Origin: Candidatus Methanoperedens sp.
GTDB lineage: Archaea > Halobacteriota > Methanosarcinia > Methanosarcinales > Methanoperedenaceae
DNA length: 51,335 nucleotides
Direction of reading: 5' to 3'
Assembly: GCA_030650845.1 (NCBI GenBank)
Contig: JAUSDC010000032.1
Location: forward strand, 1 to 51,335
Shown one piece after another: positions 7,698 to 16,321 of this stretch; within the stretch, counting starts at the first letter, position 1; the number at the start of each line of letters is the position of its first letter. Below the pieces are notes generated by a model. That model made no database searches and was not told the origin of the DNA. It saw nothing but the letters and a program-made list of their open reading frames with translations. The translations under genes were made by a program, and so were the position numbers.

Positions 7698-8266
7698 GGC
7701 TCCTTTTTCAATTTAATATTATATCCGAAAATATTGGTCAGGCGATGGAGTATTGGGGTGAGAACAAGAACTGTAACGATTATCCAGGGGGAGGAGATGA
7801 AATATCTGGTAAACCATACAGGGTCAAATATGTATGTAAGGACCCAGGCGCCTGCAACAAAATCGAGCTGATCTATGAGGGGAAGTTCTGCCCCGCGTAC
7901 GAAACCTATCCTCCTTTTAAAAAAACTTTTTACTATATCCCCGAGCAGAGCTCCGAACGAGAGGGTGATTATTGCAGTTATTGTCGGAACATACTGAATA
8001 ATTGTTGGTAAATACTGAATACTGAAAGTGGGTATAATAAAAATCTGTAGCAGACCTGCAGCGATCCCGCATGCTGTCCCTCCGACAAGTCCCCTCAGGG
8101 TCTTTCCTTCTCCAAGTACCCTTTTTCCGTCAGGTAATTTCATTCCAAGATCCATTGGTATTCCTCCCCCGAAAACCACTGCCATGGAATTAGCGATATA
8201 GGCGGGCAGCATCAACCAGATCGCCAGAACAACTGTCGCAAAAAAGTAAATTATGATCTCAAACAT
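7691..8266 (-). CDS. carS: CDP-archaeol synthase
   Basis: CarS activates the archaeal lipid core, forming CDP-2,3-di-O-geranylgeranyl-sn-glycerol from CTP before polar head groups are attached. The 191-residue membrane protein has about five hydrophobic segments. It carries the conserved core of this DUF46-type family: GGGIPMDLGMKLPDGKRVLG, GEGKTLRG, GALLGDIVKSFFKRRIG and PLIDQLDFVAGA. Its presence is a firm archaeal marker. It lies between the dCMP deaminase gene (5-bp gap) and pyrE (overlap). An inositol head-group synthase that would use its product is encoded at 17212. Confidence 0.94.
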   Translation of the reverse strand: MFEIIIYFFATVVLAIWLMLPAYIANSMAVVFGGGIPMDLGMKLPDGKRVLGEGKTLRGLVGGTACGIAAGLLQIFIIPTFSIQYLPTIIQYVPTITAIITLSFGALLGDIVKSFFKRRIGFVRGAELPLIDQLDFVAGAWVLTYIFDPVWFTRYFISSPWIIVTVLVLTPILHRLTNIFGYNIKLKKEPW

Positions 8267-8271
8267 GTTCC

Positions 8272-8724
8272 TCAGGGATTTTTCAATGTCATTTGTTCGA
8301 CCTCAACTAGCGCTTTCTCGAAAAATGTCAGGGCTTCTTTATCAGGATACAACGTCCCATAAACGACTTTTTTTACGTTCGCATTAATTAGCATTTTTGC
8401 ACATAATATGCATGGCTGGTGAGTACAATAAACTGTTGAATTCTCTATGCTCACACCGTGAATCGCAGCCTGGATTATGGCATTCTGCTCAGCATGGACG
8501 GCGCGGCACAGTTCATGTCTTGTTCCTGAAGCAATGTTGTTCTGCTGCCGTATGCAACCTATATCGAGGCAGTGTTCAAGGTTCCTTGGGGCACCGTTAT
8601 AACCTGTTGAAAGGATCCTCTTTTCCTTAACTATCACAGCTCCGACCTGATTGCGCAGGCATGTTGAGCGCTTTGCCACGATACCAGCAATTTCCATAAA
8701 ATATTCATCGAGTGTCGGTCGCAT
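8272..8724 (-). CDS. Deoxycytidylate (dCMP) deaminase
   Basis: This zinc enzyme converts dCMP to dUMP, the precursor for thymidylate. The 150-residue protein shows the cytidine/deoxycytidylate deaminase motif HAEQNAI (zinc ligand H77, catalytic E79) and PCILC (C105 and C108). The insert with further cysteines (HCLDIGC) is typical of dCMP rather than free cytidine deaminases. It is the first gene of the minus-strand group with carS and pyrE. An AT-rich promoter stretch (AATTATTTATC on the minus strand) lies about 20-35 bp before its start. Confidence 0.88.
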   Translation of the reverse strand: MRPTLDEYFMEIAGIVAKRSTCLRNQVGAVIVKEKRILSTGYNGAPRNLEHCLDIGCIRQQNNIASGTRHELCRAVHAEQNAIIQAAIHGVSIENSTVYCTHQPCILCAKMLINANVKKVVYGTLYPDKEALTFFEKALVEVEQMTLKNP

Positions 8725-8836
8725 TTACCATTGAATAAGCAGCAAATGATAAATAATTACCGAAACATGAATAGCAAAAGGTAAATATGTTGGATTATAA
8801 TTTAAGCGAGTTCCGAATTATTAGAAGGAGATTGTC

Positions 8837-9838
8837 ATGACACTGAATATTGAAAAAATCATTGAATCTTATGTTAAAAACATTACTTTAAAACAAATGA
8901 TCATCGTTCCTGCGATATTTCTGTTGTTATCGTTTTTTATCCTTGGTTATACAACCTATAGGACAAGTGTGCTTGTAGAGCCGGGGATGGAGAAGGACTG
9001 TAATACAAAAGTACTTTGGGGCTATTGTATAGGCTCACCAGTGGAACTGGGAGTGGAATTCAAAGGTGGAACTGCGATCATTTTTGATAGCCCAAAAACT
9101 CCTGATGAACTGAAAGCTGAATTCCATGGTTATCCAGTGACCCAGGCAAGGGAATACGGAGGACAGGACCGCAAAATGGTGCAGTTCGGTACAATGACCG
9201 AATCAGTTCACGAAGAACTTACAAATAAAGTAAATTCAGAATATACCAATGTTGAGATAAGACAAATGGGCGAAGTTGTCAGCAAACCCCTTCAGGAACA
9301 GGCGGTTCGTGCAATTATTTTATCTTTTTTGGGAATGGCGATCGTAGTATATATAATATTCAGGACATTCGTTCCCTCCATGGCTGTAGTGATTTCGGCT
9401 TTTGCTGATATCGCTTTCGCAGCTGCTATGATGAACGTGTTCGGAGTAGTCCTGTCTCTGGGCACAGTGGCTGGTTTGCTTATGCTTATAGGATATTCAG
9501 TGGATACTGACATCCTGCTGACAACACGGCTTCTTAAGCGCAAGGGAGAGCTTAACGAAAAAATAATAGGAGCTATGAAAACAGGATTGACAATGACAAT
9601 GACCACGCTTGCTGCCCTTGTTGCATTGTATTTAGTATCTTCTGGTTCTTATATTATATCTTCATTTACCCGGATCGATATTATCAGGGACATTTCAATG
9701 GTGCTTATTTTCGGTCTGATCGCAGATATCGTGAACACGTGGACTACTAATCTTGGCATCCTTAAGTGGTACATGGAGAAAGGTAAGATAAAGGAGAAAA
9801 CGATTGAAAAACCCAAAAATAGGAGGCAAACAGCATGA
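8837..9838 (+). CDS. secF: Protein-export membrane protein SecF
   Basis: SecF pairs with SecD to support protein export through the Sec translocon. The 333-residue protein has one N-terminal membrane helix (about 18-40), an extracytoplasmic domain of about 110 residues that includes VELGVEFKGGTAI, and five further helices. The family phrase GYSVDTDILLTTRLL lies in the conserved RND-like core. A strong ribosome-binding site (AGAAGGAGA) precedes the ATG. Its stop overlaps the secD start (ATGA), and secF before secD is the usual archaeal order. Confidence 0.95.
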   Translation: MTLNIEKIIESYVKNITLKQMIIVPAIFLLLSFFILGYTTYRTSVLVEPGMEKDCNTKVLWGYCIGSPVELGVEFKGGTAIIFDSPKTPDELKAEFHGYPVTQAREYGGQDRKMVQFGTMTESVHEELTNKVNSEYTNVEIRQMGEVVSKPLQEQAVRAIILSFLGMAIVVYIIFRTFVPSMAVVISAFADIAFAAAMMNVFGVVLSLGTVAGLLMLIGYSVDTDILLTTRLLKRKGELNEKIIGAMKTGLTMTMTTLAALVALYLVSSGSYIISSFTRIDIIRDISMVLIFGLIADIVNTWTTNLGILKWYMEKGKIKEKTIEKPKNRRQTA

Positions 9839-11535
9839 ACGACCAGGAGCCTTTTTACAAGAACGCACGGGTAATATTGCTCATAGCAGTGATCCTTGGT
9901 TCGCTTGTAGCCATAATGCCCTCATATTCTAATGGAGAATTCCATACAAATCTTAAGTATGGTCTTGACCTTGAAGGCGGTTCTTGGCTGCAGTTACAGC
10001 TTCAGGGGGTTGTAGCGCAGGTGGATGCTGATGAAGGAAAGATAATACAGGCAGATTTCGGAAGACTGCTCAATGACCCTGCAATCAGGATCGATGAAGT
10101 GGCATTGGAATCTGCTACATTCACTACGTCAAAAGATATAGATAAGAAGACAATAGATGCTTTGGGGTACGGCGCTTCCACGGTTACAAAAGTTGCTGAA
10201 GGAGGAAACAGGATAACGCTGCCAACGAACAAAGTATATTTTATAAAGAAATATCTTGAGAACAGCCTGAATGCAGAGGTAGTTCCTATTACTGGCAATG
10301 TCATCATGTTAGAAATAAGAAAAGCTGTGACTCAAGAGGAATTGGAAAATACCTTAAAACTGGTGGATGGAAAAGTAATCAAATTTAAGGACGGTGTCCG
10401 CCCAGAAACGGCTGATTTAACGAAAAAAATCCTTGAAGATAAACTGAACACCGCCGGGTTCAAAGAAATCCCTATAAGATTAGTGGGAGATAATTTTGGG
10501 ACAAATTATATTATGGTAGATCTGGCCGGCATGGACATGACAACGGCACGAAATATCGCTGCAAAACCCGGAAAATTCGAGATAAGGATACAGGTGCAGG
10601 GAAATGAGACCGTGCATGTCCTCTATGGAACAGAGATCCGAAAAGTAGACCCTATCCAGAAGGAGTCCGTGAGAGTTGCTGGAGCTACGGAAAAAGCTGA
10701 TACATGGGGTGTGCCTTTTGAACTCAGCGATGAAGGAGCGCAGGCTCTGCGTGATGCTGCTATACAGTATGGCGCGGTCACAAACCCTGAGGCTCATTTC
10801 CTGAGTATGTATCTTGATGATAAACTTGTGTTCGATGCAGCTCTTGCTCGTGAACTTGCAAAGAATATCAAGACCTTACCCGTGAAGACCCTTGTTGCGA
10901 ACACGGGTCAGGGGGCTGAAGGAGAGAAAAAGGCAAGAGAACTTCAGATACATTTAAGCGCCGGGGCATTACCTGTTAATGTGGAAGTAGTAGGTTCAGG
11001 GCAGGTTTCTGCGGATCTTGGAGAGAAGTTCAAAGAACAGGTAGTTATCGCTGGAATTATTGCCCTTGCCACAGTAGCATTTGTAATCTATTTCAGGTAC
11101 AGGCAGCCCAATATCATAATCCCGATGCTCGCCACTTCATTCAGCGAAGTCATTATTATTCTTGGATTCACCGCCATAGTAGGTTTCCAGCTCGATCTGC
11201 CAACGATCACTGGTATCATTGCTGTCATAGGCACAGGGGTTGACCATCTGATCATAATAACAGACGAGGTTCTTGCAGGAGGCGCAATGCCACCAGATAA
11301 GGTGTACAAGTCCAGGCTGACAAAAGCATTCGCTATTATTATGGCAGCTGCTGCCACTGTGGTTATAGCCATGTCTCCTCTATTGATCATGGGCTTTGGC
11401 GCTCTGAAGGGATTTGCTGTGATAACCATAATCGGTGTGCTTATCGGTGTTGGTATAGCAAGACCAGCTTATGCCGTGATCATTCAGGGTTTGCTTGTTG
11501 AGACGTCTGATAAAAAATTCGCTGATGAGGATTAA
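9835..11535 (+). CDS. secD: Protein-export membrane protein SecD
   Basis: SecD is the larger partner of SecF. The 566-residue protein starts with one membrane helix (about 12-30) followed by KYGLDLEGGSWLQLQL, the classic SecD entry motif. A long external region follows to about residue 395, then five helices. The phrase GIIAVIGTGVDHLIIITDE matches the conserved membrane core. Length and order are normal for archaea. Translation is probably coupled to secF through the ATGA overlap. The tRNA-Thr promoter begins just after its stop. Confidence 0.95.
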   Translation: MNDQEPFYKNARVILLIAVILGSLVAIMPSYSNGEFHTNLKYGLDLEGGSWLQLQLQGVVAQVDADEGKIIQADFGRLLNDPAIRIDEVALESATFTTSKDIDKKTIDALGYGASTVTKVAEGGNRITLPTNKVYFIKKYLENSLNAEVVPITGNVIMLEIRKAVTQEELENTLKLVDGKVIKFKDGVRPETADLTKKILEDKLNTAGFKEIPIRLVGDNFGTNYIMVDLAGMDMTTARNIAAKPGKFEIRIQVQGNETVHVLYGTEIRKVDPIQKESVRVAGATEKADTWGVPFELSDEGAQALRDAAIQYGAVTNPEAHFLSMYLDDKLVFDAALARELAKNIKTLPVKTLVANTGQGAEGEKKARELQIHLSAGALPVNVEVVGSGQVSADLGEKFKEQVVIAGIIALATVAFVIYFRYRQPNIIIPMLATSFSEVIIILGFTAIVGFQLDLPTITGIIAVIGTGVDHLIIITDEVLAGGAMPPDKVYKSRLTKAFAIIMAAAATVVIAMSPLLIMGFGALKGFAVITIIGVLIGVGIARPAYAVIIQGLLVETSDKKFADED

Positions 11536-11544
11536 CTACCGAAG

Positions 11545-11554
11545 CTTATAAATT
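11545..11554 (+). promoter_or_regulatory. TATA box of the tRNA-Thr gene
   Basis: CTTATAAATT lies about 36-44 bp before the first base of the tRNA, directly after the secD stop, and is preceded by purine-rich CGAAG. This is the normal archaeal BRE/TATA position for a tRNA transcript with a short leader. Confidence 0.7.
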
Positions 11555-11588
11555 TTAGTTGATCCTTAAAGGCGAAAGCCTTTATTTT

Positions 11589-11662
11589 GCCTCGGTGGCT
11601 CAGCTTGGCAGAGCGAGAGATTTGTAATCTCTAGGTCGAGGGTTCAAATCCCTCCCGGGGCT
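11589..11662 (+). tRNA. tRNA-Thr (anticodon TGT)
   Basis: The 74-nt sequence folds as a cloverleaf. The acceptor stem is GCCTCGG with CCGGGGC (11655-11661), including one U-G pair. The anticodon stem GAGAG/CTCTC holds the loop TTTGTAA, giving anticodon TGT. The T arm is GAGGG-TTCAAAT-CCCTC (11638-11654). The discriminator base is T, and CCA is not encoded in full, so it is added by the CCA enzyme, a gene for which is present at 22791. There is no intron. Confidence 0.96.
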
Positions 11663-11708
11663 TCCTGCTTTTATGACAGATCCGATTACTTTGGTAAATA
11701 ATGGATTA

Positions 11709-13202
11709 CTACCACTTGGGATCGTTGGGGACGAAATTGAATTTGACTTCGCTCCCACTGTTTGCCTTCAGATGGAACTCTCCACTTTTCGCATAGGGGT
11801 ACAGCCACCAGAAATACCCTGTATCAGGAGGATTCAGACCAACATGTGGGTAGTAAGGTTTGAGCACTATCGGTATAACAAGGGAACTGCCAGGCGCTGA
11901 GCAAGGCAGCGATACTCCTGTCGGCTCGAATACCCTGTATACACCACCTGCTTTCAGGTCAAGTGTTGTTATATCTTTTAGCAGATACGATGGATGATAT
12001 GGTTTATAACCCGGGAAATCGCCAGCCATCGTTGCATAAGACTCAACATATACGCCCCCTCCATTGCATTCACCCGGTTTGTCATTCTTACTGCGCGTAA
12101 CTTTTAATGTCACAACAGACGGCTGGGGACCATCGGGCTGCACAGACACTCCATCAGGCAGCCAGTCAATTGAAGTCGCATAGGATTTCTGAGTATCTTT
12201 AAGTCCTTTCTTTATTCCTTTCTTGATCTCTTCTTTTGGATCAATACCTGCAGCCTTTGCTGCATCGAGCGCTTCCACAGGGATCTGGGAATTAGCCACT
12301 GCCTGCTCTGCCAGGTAGTCAAGTCCCTGTTCTTCCAGTTCGGCAAAGTTCGGGATGTTGGGTGGAACTCCCATGGAAGCAAGAGCTACATCCATTCCCA
12401 TGCCAAGATCTGTTTCAAGGCAGCTCTGGTCACATACAGAATTAACTCCAGGAATGACAGCAAGACCTTCTGCAACAAATCCTACAGCACTGCTTTTGGC
12501 TGAATTATAAACTTTGGATATCCAGTTAACGGCGTCTTCAAAAAAACCAGCAATATCTTCAATACATGCTGTTGGATCGCTCCAGCCGCAACCATCCGGA
12601 GGATCGGGCTGGCAAATAATATCGCCTTTAAAGTAATTATGATTCATCAAATTTGAAGAAGTATGAGCTGGATCTCCGGTAGCATGATAGTGGTTTGATG
12701 CCAGAGGACCCGTACTATCCTCAGTAACTATGAAACAGCTCTCGCTTTTCTTCGGGCGCATAAGACCATGATAAGACATGACCTCCACATCCCAGTTCGC
12801 ATAGGGCTTTCCTGGTGGAGGTGAAGGCAATTTTATGTCAATGCCGCCTGATGAATCCTCCTTAGACCAGTGGATGATAACTGAGTTGGATGGATTTCCT
12901 GCAGGTTTTCCGTCCTTATCAAGTGGTATGGCGCGGAAATAGAACGTCGAAGGCAGTACAATATTTCCTTTTGCTTTGACATAATTTCCCAGGGATGTCG
13001 TGGAAGGAAGTGTGATTGATGTAATTTGTGCCATTTCGGTGGATTTCTGTCCCCCTCCAATATTTAGCAGGTTGCCAACAAATTGCATTGTATTCTGGGC
13101 TGAATCGCCTATGCCTGAGAACAATGATTTTATAGAGTCACCCATTTTTACCCAGGTGTTCTGGGTCCCCTGTGATGGCGGCAGCAGATTTGATATGTCC
13201 AT
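11709..13202 (-). CDS. Large protein of unknown function, 5' end possibly truncated
   Basis: I do not recognise this 497-residue protein. It has no signal peptide or membrane helix at the annotated ATG. Visible parts are an N-terminal region with SIKSLFSGIGD; a beta-rich stretch with FYFRAIPLDKDGKPAGNPS; a Cys-containing centre (PPDGCGWSDPTACIEDIAGF); a helical block with MGVPPNIPNFAELEEQGLDY at about 278-300; and a Pro/Tyr-rich C-terminal half. The frame stays open for about 38 codons upstream of the only ATG. That stretch reads like protein (for example ASWNITNNCAGSC), but has no ATG, GTG or TTG. The gene may have lost its 5' end, or the start is unusual. It stands alone between tRNA-Thr and a flavodoxin gene. 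Confidence 0.7.
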   Translation of the reverse strand: MDISNLLPPSQGTQNTWVKMGDSIKSLFSGIGDSAQNTMQFVGNLLNIGGGQKSTEMAQITSITLPSTTSLGNYVKAKGNIVLPSTFYFRAIPLDKDGKPAGNPSNSVIIHWSKEDSSGGIDIKLPSPPPGKPYANWDVEVMSYHGLMRPKKSESCFIVTEDSTGPLASNHYHATGDPAHTSSNLMNHNYFKGDIICQPDPPDGCGWSDPTACIEDIAGFFEDAVNWISKVYNSAKSSAVGFVAEGLAVIPGVNSVCDQSCLETDLGMGMDVALASMGVPPNIPNFAELEEQGLDYLAEQAVANSQIPVEALDAAKAAGIDPKEEIKKGIKKGLKDTQKSYATSIDWLPDGVSVQPDGPQPSVVTLKVTRSKNDKPGECNGGGVYVESYATMAGDFPGYKPYHPSYLLKDITTLDLKAGGVYRVFEPTGVSLPCSAPGSSLVIPIVLKPYYPHVGLNPPDTGYFWWLYPYAKSGEFHLKANSGSEVKFNFVPNDPKW

Positions 13203-13370
13203 AGTGAATGCACAGCTTCCAGCGCAGTTATTTGTAATATTCCAGCTTGCCAGAAGCCCAGGAGGAGAAAATGTATCCGAGTTTAGATTATCATTACCTT
13301 TTCGTTTATAGACTTTTCGTTATTCGGGAAAAAGTAGAAATAGCATGAAAAATGATTAAAAACTGGGAGC

Positions 13371-13820
13371 ATGCCAAAACTTGTAATAATCTTTGGAACT
13401 GGATCGCATAATACTGAGCGAATGGCAAAAGCCATACAGGAGGGAGCAACTGCTGAAGGCATGGATACCCTTTTGAAAAATGTTAATGACGCTCTTGTGA
13501 CCGATCTGGCAGATGCGGACGCAGTGGCGATCGGTTCACCAAATTACAACCATGCCATGATGCCCACGGTCAGGAAATTCTTAAATGACATTGCCAGCAT
13601 TGACCTGTCTGGTAAAGTTGGTCTTTCTTTCGGTTCATACGGGTGGAGCTTTGAAGCTACGGATGAGATACATAAAATATTGACTTCTTATGGCATTGAG
13701 ATGATAGAGGATTTACTTATTAAGAGAATGCCGGGAGAGGAAGAACTTGAAATGTGCAGAAGGGTCGGATCATTGTTAGCATGTAAAATAATTAAAAAGG
13801 AGGTGTTATGTGCAGTGTAG
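13371..13820 (+). CDS. Flavodoxin-like protein
   Basis: This 149-residue protein has the flavodoxin fold and resembles the FMN domain of A-type flavoproteins. The phosphate-binding loop is FGTGSHNTERMAKAI near the N-terminus, a second loop is GSPNYNHAMMP, and GSYGWSFEATDEI is the third FMN-contact region. It would carry electrons. The ATG follows GGGAG. The gene overlaps by 13 bp with a small zinc-ribbon gene in another frame, and the pair is probably a two-gene unit. No flavodiiron (metallo-beta-lactamase) domain is attached. Confidence 0.88.
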   Translation: MPKLVIIFGTGSHNTERMAKAIQEGATAEGMDTLLKNVNDALVTDLADADAVAIGSPNYNHAMMPTVRKFLNDIASIDLSGKVGLSFGSYGWSFEATDEIHKILTSYGIEMIEDLLIKRMPGEEELEMCRRVGSLLACKIIKKEVLCAV

Positions 13821-13966
13821 GTGATTCGTTCGGCGTGGAACTGAGTGAAGGGATTGACATGCATGAATTTTCCTGTAATTCCTGCAGTAAAAAATTCAAA
13901 GGCATAGGCACAAACGTGCGCTGTCCTAAATGCCACTCGACAGAAGTGAAATGCCTGGATAAATAA
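13808..13966 (+). CDS. Small zinc-ribbon protein
   Basis: This 52-residue product has two CxxC knuckles, C-N-S-C near residue 23 and C-P-K-C near residue 39. They are separated by KKFKGIGTNVR, as in a zinc ribbon or rubredoxin-like metal site. The ribosome-binding site AGGAGGTG (13799-13806) is the strongest in this area and lies inside the flavodoxin gene. Overlap with the flavodoxin gene suggests coupled expression, possibly a redox pair, though zinc rather than iron cannot be excluded or proven. Confidence 0.8.
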   Translation: MCSVGDSFGVELSEGIDMHEFSCNSCSKKFKGIGTNVRCPKCHSTEVKCLDK

Positions 13967-13986
13967 ATAACCAGATTATTTTTATA

Positions 13987-14337
13987 TTATGTCTTCAATT
14001 TTTCGCTTGTCTTGATGTCGTCAAGCACCTGTCCTATCAGATTCTTTGCGTTTTCAAGGTGCCTTGTACCGCTGCCTGCAAGCTGATTGAAGTTATCCTG
14101 GATGAGCAGTTCATTCTCCTGGATCATATAAATGTAATAAACAAGTATGCTCCAGTAGATCGACAATCCTAAAAATCCGGCTATCCCTATTACAGCAAGC
14201 TGAGGATATACCTTAGCTACAGTGAGGCCTAGCGGATCCAGTTTATCGATAGAAACAAAATAGTTGTATAAAATTATCAAGCCAAAGATGATCGGCACAA
14301 TACCGATCAAAATAACGTTTGTTTTACTGAGCCTCAT
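13987..14337 (-). CDS. Small membrane protein, two predicted helices
   Basis: The 116-residue protein has two hydrophobic segments, at about 8-28 (VILIGIVPIIFGLIILYNYF) and about 46-70 (AVIGIAGFLGLSIYWSILVY). A charged cytoplasmic-type C-terminal helix (NLIGQVLDDIKTSEKLKT) follows. I recognise no family. It lies after hemA on the same strand with a 56-bp gap, so it may be co-transcribed, but a role in heme synthesis is not supported by any motif. Confidence 0.65.
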   Translation of the reverse strand: MRLSKTNVILIGIVPIIFGLIILYNYFVSIDKLDPLGLTVAKVYPQLAVIGIAGFLGLSIYWSILVYYIYMIQENELLIQDNFNQLAGSGTRHLENAKNLIGQVLDDIKTSEKLKT

Positions 14338-14393
14338 TCGAACACCATTATATAATATGCAAAATCTCTATATAAACCTGTCCCTCTAGCCTT

Positions 14394-15659
14394 CTATTCT
14401 ATCGTTTTTTTTTCTTTTGCGCCATTCAATTTGAACAGGTCAGATGCCGCATCAAGAAATCTTTCATCATCGTGCTCTGCCGCATTTCGAAGGATCTTGG
14501 TGGGTTCAGCGAGTATCTGATTGGCAAAAGAATGCGTCATATCATCAAGCACAGTGCGCTCGATATCACCGATCGTATGCCTTGATTTTAGCTTGTTTAT
14601 AGCTTCTTCACACTCTTTTCCCCTAATTACTTCGATCCTTGAATAAAGGGCTGAGATTATCCTGTCAGCCTGCTGGCGCTTATACTGCTTTCTGAGCAAA
14701 TCAAGTTCTTCATCTATAAGTATTTCAGCCTTCTTTGCTTCTTCTTTTCTCTTATTCAGGTTTGAATCACTTATGCTTTTCAGGTTATCGATATTAAAGA
14801 GTTTTACCTCAGGTATTTCCTCAACCCTGCTCTCGATATTCCTGGGGTTTCCTATGTCAATGAGCATAATTTCTTTTTTGCGCGCATCCATTACTCGTGA
14901 CATCAATTCATGTGTCAGGACAAAATGCGGAGCTGAGGTGGCACTTATTACTACATCGGACCTGGGTATGAATTTTTCAATTGCTTCATATTTTACTGCC
15001 CTGCCTCTTAACTCGCATGCAAGGGTCTCTGCCTTATCAAATGTCCTGTTCGCCACATAGATCACTTTGATGTTCTTATTGGCAAGGGCTTTTGCAACAA
15101 GTGTTCCCATCTCTCCTGCGCCTATTACCATTACCGTCTTTTCATTCAATCCTCCGAGAGTTTCTTCTGCAAGTTCCACTGCAGCAGAACCTATTGAAAC
15201 TGAGCCTTTATTTATACCAGTTTCATTCCTTATGCGCTTACCTACCTGAATTGCTTTATTGAAAGCTGTATCCAGCACCTTTCCAGTTGTGTTGGCTTTC
15301 TTTGCAAGCGCATACAGTTCTTTGACCTGACCGAGTATCTGGTCTTCCCCAACGATCATGGATTCAAGGCCGCTGGAAAGGCGCAAAAGGTGTCGTAGCG
15401 ACTCTTCATGGTCAAGAAAATCCACTATCCTCGATGACACTTTCATGTGTTTTGCGAAATCAAAAAGCACTTTGCTGCCTTTGGGCGAGACAACATACAC
15501 TTCAACGCGATTGCACGTTTTGAGAACTGCACATTCTTCAACAAGATCGTGCGCCTTAAGACGCACAAGCAACTGGTCGATACCGCCGTGCCAGGCGCCC
15601 TCCATCTCTTCGATACTTGCTTTGGAATGCGTGATAAGCATGCTGGATATTTCAGTCAT
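14394..15659 (-). CDS. hemA: Glutamyl-tRNA reductase
   Basis: HemA reduces glutamyl-tRNA(Glu) with NADPH to glutamate-1-semialdehyde, the first committed step of tetrapyrrole synthesis. The 421-residue length is normal. The catalytic Cys49 is in CAVLKTCNRVEVY. SGLESMIVGEDQILGQVKEL is a family signature. The NADPH site VMVIGAGEMGTLVAKAL lies at about 180, and the C-terminal helical dimerisation domain follows. It is the last gene of the ahbB-sirC-hemA run, 17 bp after sirC. The next enzyme, HemL, is encoded at 44087; hemB is not in the window. Confidence 0.96.
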   Translation of the reverse strand: MTEISSMLITHSKASIEEMEGAWHGGIDQLLVRLKAHDLVEECAVLKTCNRVEVYVVSPKGSKVLFDFAKHMKVSSRIVDFLDHEESLRHLLRLSSGLESMIVGEDQILGQVKELYALAKKANTTGKVLDTAFNKAIQVGKRIRNETGINKGSVSIGSAAVELAEETLGGLNEKTVMVIGAGEMGTLVAKALANKNIKVIYVANRTFDKAETLACELRGRAVKYEAIEKFIPRSDVVISATSAPHFVLTHELMSRVMDARKKEIMLIDIGNPRNIESRVEEIPEVKLFNIDNLKSISDSNLNKRKEEAKKAEILIDEELDLLRKQYKRQQADRIISALYSRIEVIRGKECEEAINKLKSRHTIGDIERTVLDDMTHSFANQILAEPTKILRNAAEHDDERFLDAASDLFKLNGAKEKKTIE

Positions 15660-15676
15660 AACGTTTTCCTGTCTTT

Positions 15677-16321
15677 TTATTCCTTTCTTTCTATATGTTC
15701 TGAAGCTACATTAAATGCTTTTTCATAAGACTCACAAAACGCCACCCAAACATCATCATCATTAATGATATTCCAGAGTATTTCACTGCGTTTTTTCTGG
15801 TCTTTTACCTGCGATTTCAATAACTCTCTAATTTCGTTCTGGAGCCTTGCCATTTGCTCGAACTCTGGTGTAATAACTTCCTCAAGCTTTTTTCTTATAT
15901 ATTTTGAAAGTGCAGGGCTGTCCCCCAGAGTAGATATCCCTATAACAATATCTCCCCGCCTGATGACAGATGGGACGATGATATCCCCCATATCATCAAC
16001 ACGATTGACGAGTTTTCCGCTTTTTTCTGCAATTGAATCGATCTTTTCGTTGAAAAACGTGTCGCTGGTGGCCGGGATCACAATAAAGGCATTTTTCATG
16101 TGTTTGCTGATCTCATTATCAGTGAGGTCTTTAACTTTAAAAATCTTTATTTTCTTCTCTTCAAAAAGTTTCTCAAGTGCAGGAGTGAAATCCCTGCTGA
16201 TAACAGTAACATCTGCGAAATCCGAAAACAGCGTCGCTTTCCTTTCCCCAACCGCACCTGCGCCAAATATCACCACTTCCTTTCCTGCCAGGTCAAGCAT
16301 CAGAGGAAGAAATTTCTTCAT
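15677..16321 (-). CDS. Precorrin-2 dehydrogenase / sirohydrochlorin ferrochelatase-type protein
   Basis: This 214-residue protein matches the N-terminal part of siroheme synthase (Met8/SirC type). It oxidises precorrin-2 to sirohydrochlorin with NAD and may insert iron. LMLDLAGKEVVIFGAGAVGE starts the Rossmann fold, VTVISRDFTPALEKLF follows, and SPALSKYIRKKLEE is the conserved region of the dimerisation domain. Its start overlaps the end of ahbB (ATGA), and hemA follows. Its substrate is made by CobA (46284). Whether iron insertion is done by this protein or a separate CbiX-type chelatase cannot be decided. Confidence 0.92.
   Translation of the reverse strand: MKKFLPLMLDLAGKEVVIFGAGAVGERKATLFSDFADVTVISRDFTPALEKLFEEKKIKIFKVKDLTDNEISKHMKNAFIVIPATSDTFFNEKIDSIAEKSGKLVNRVDDMGDIIVPSVIRRGDIVIGISTLGDSPALSKYIRKKLEEVITPEFEQMARLQNEIRELLKSQVKDQKKRSEILWNIINDDDVWVAFCESYEKAFNVASEHIERKE

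Noticed and set aside
7673-8011. 112-codon plus-strand frame opposite carS and pyrE
   Set aside because: Shadow frame; carS and pyrE on the other strand are unambiguous.
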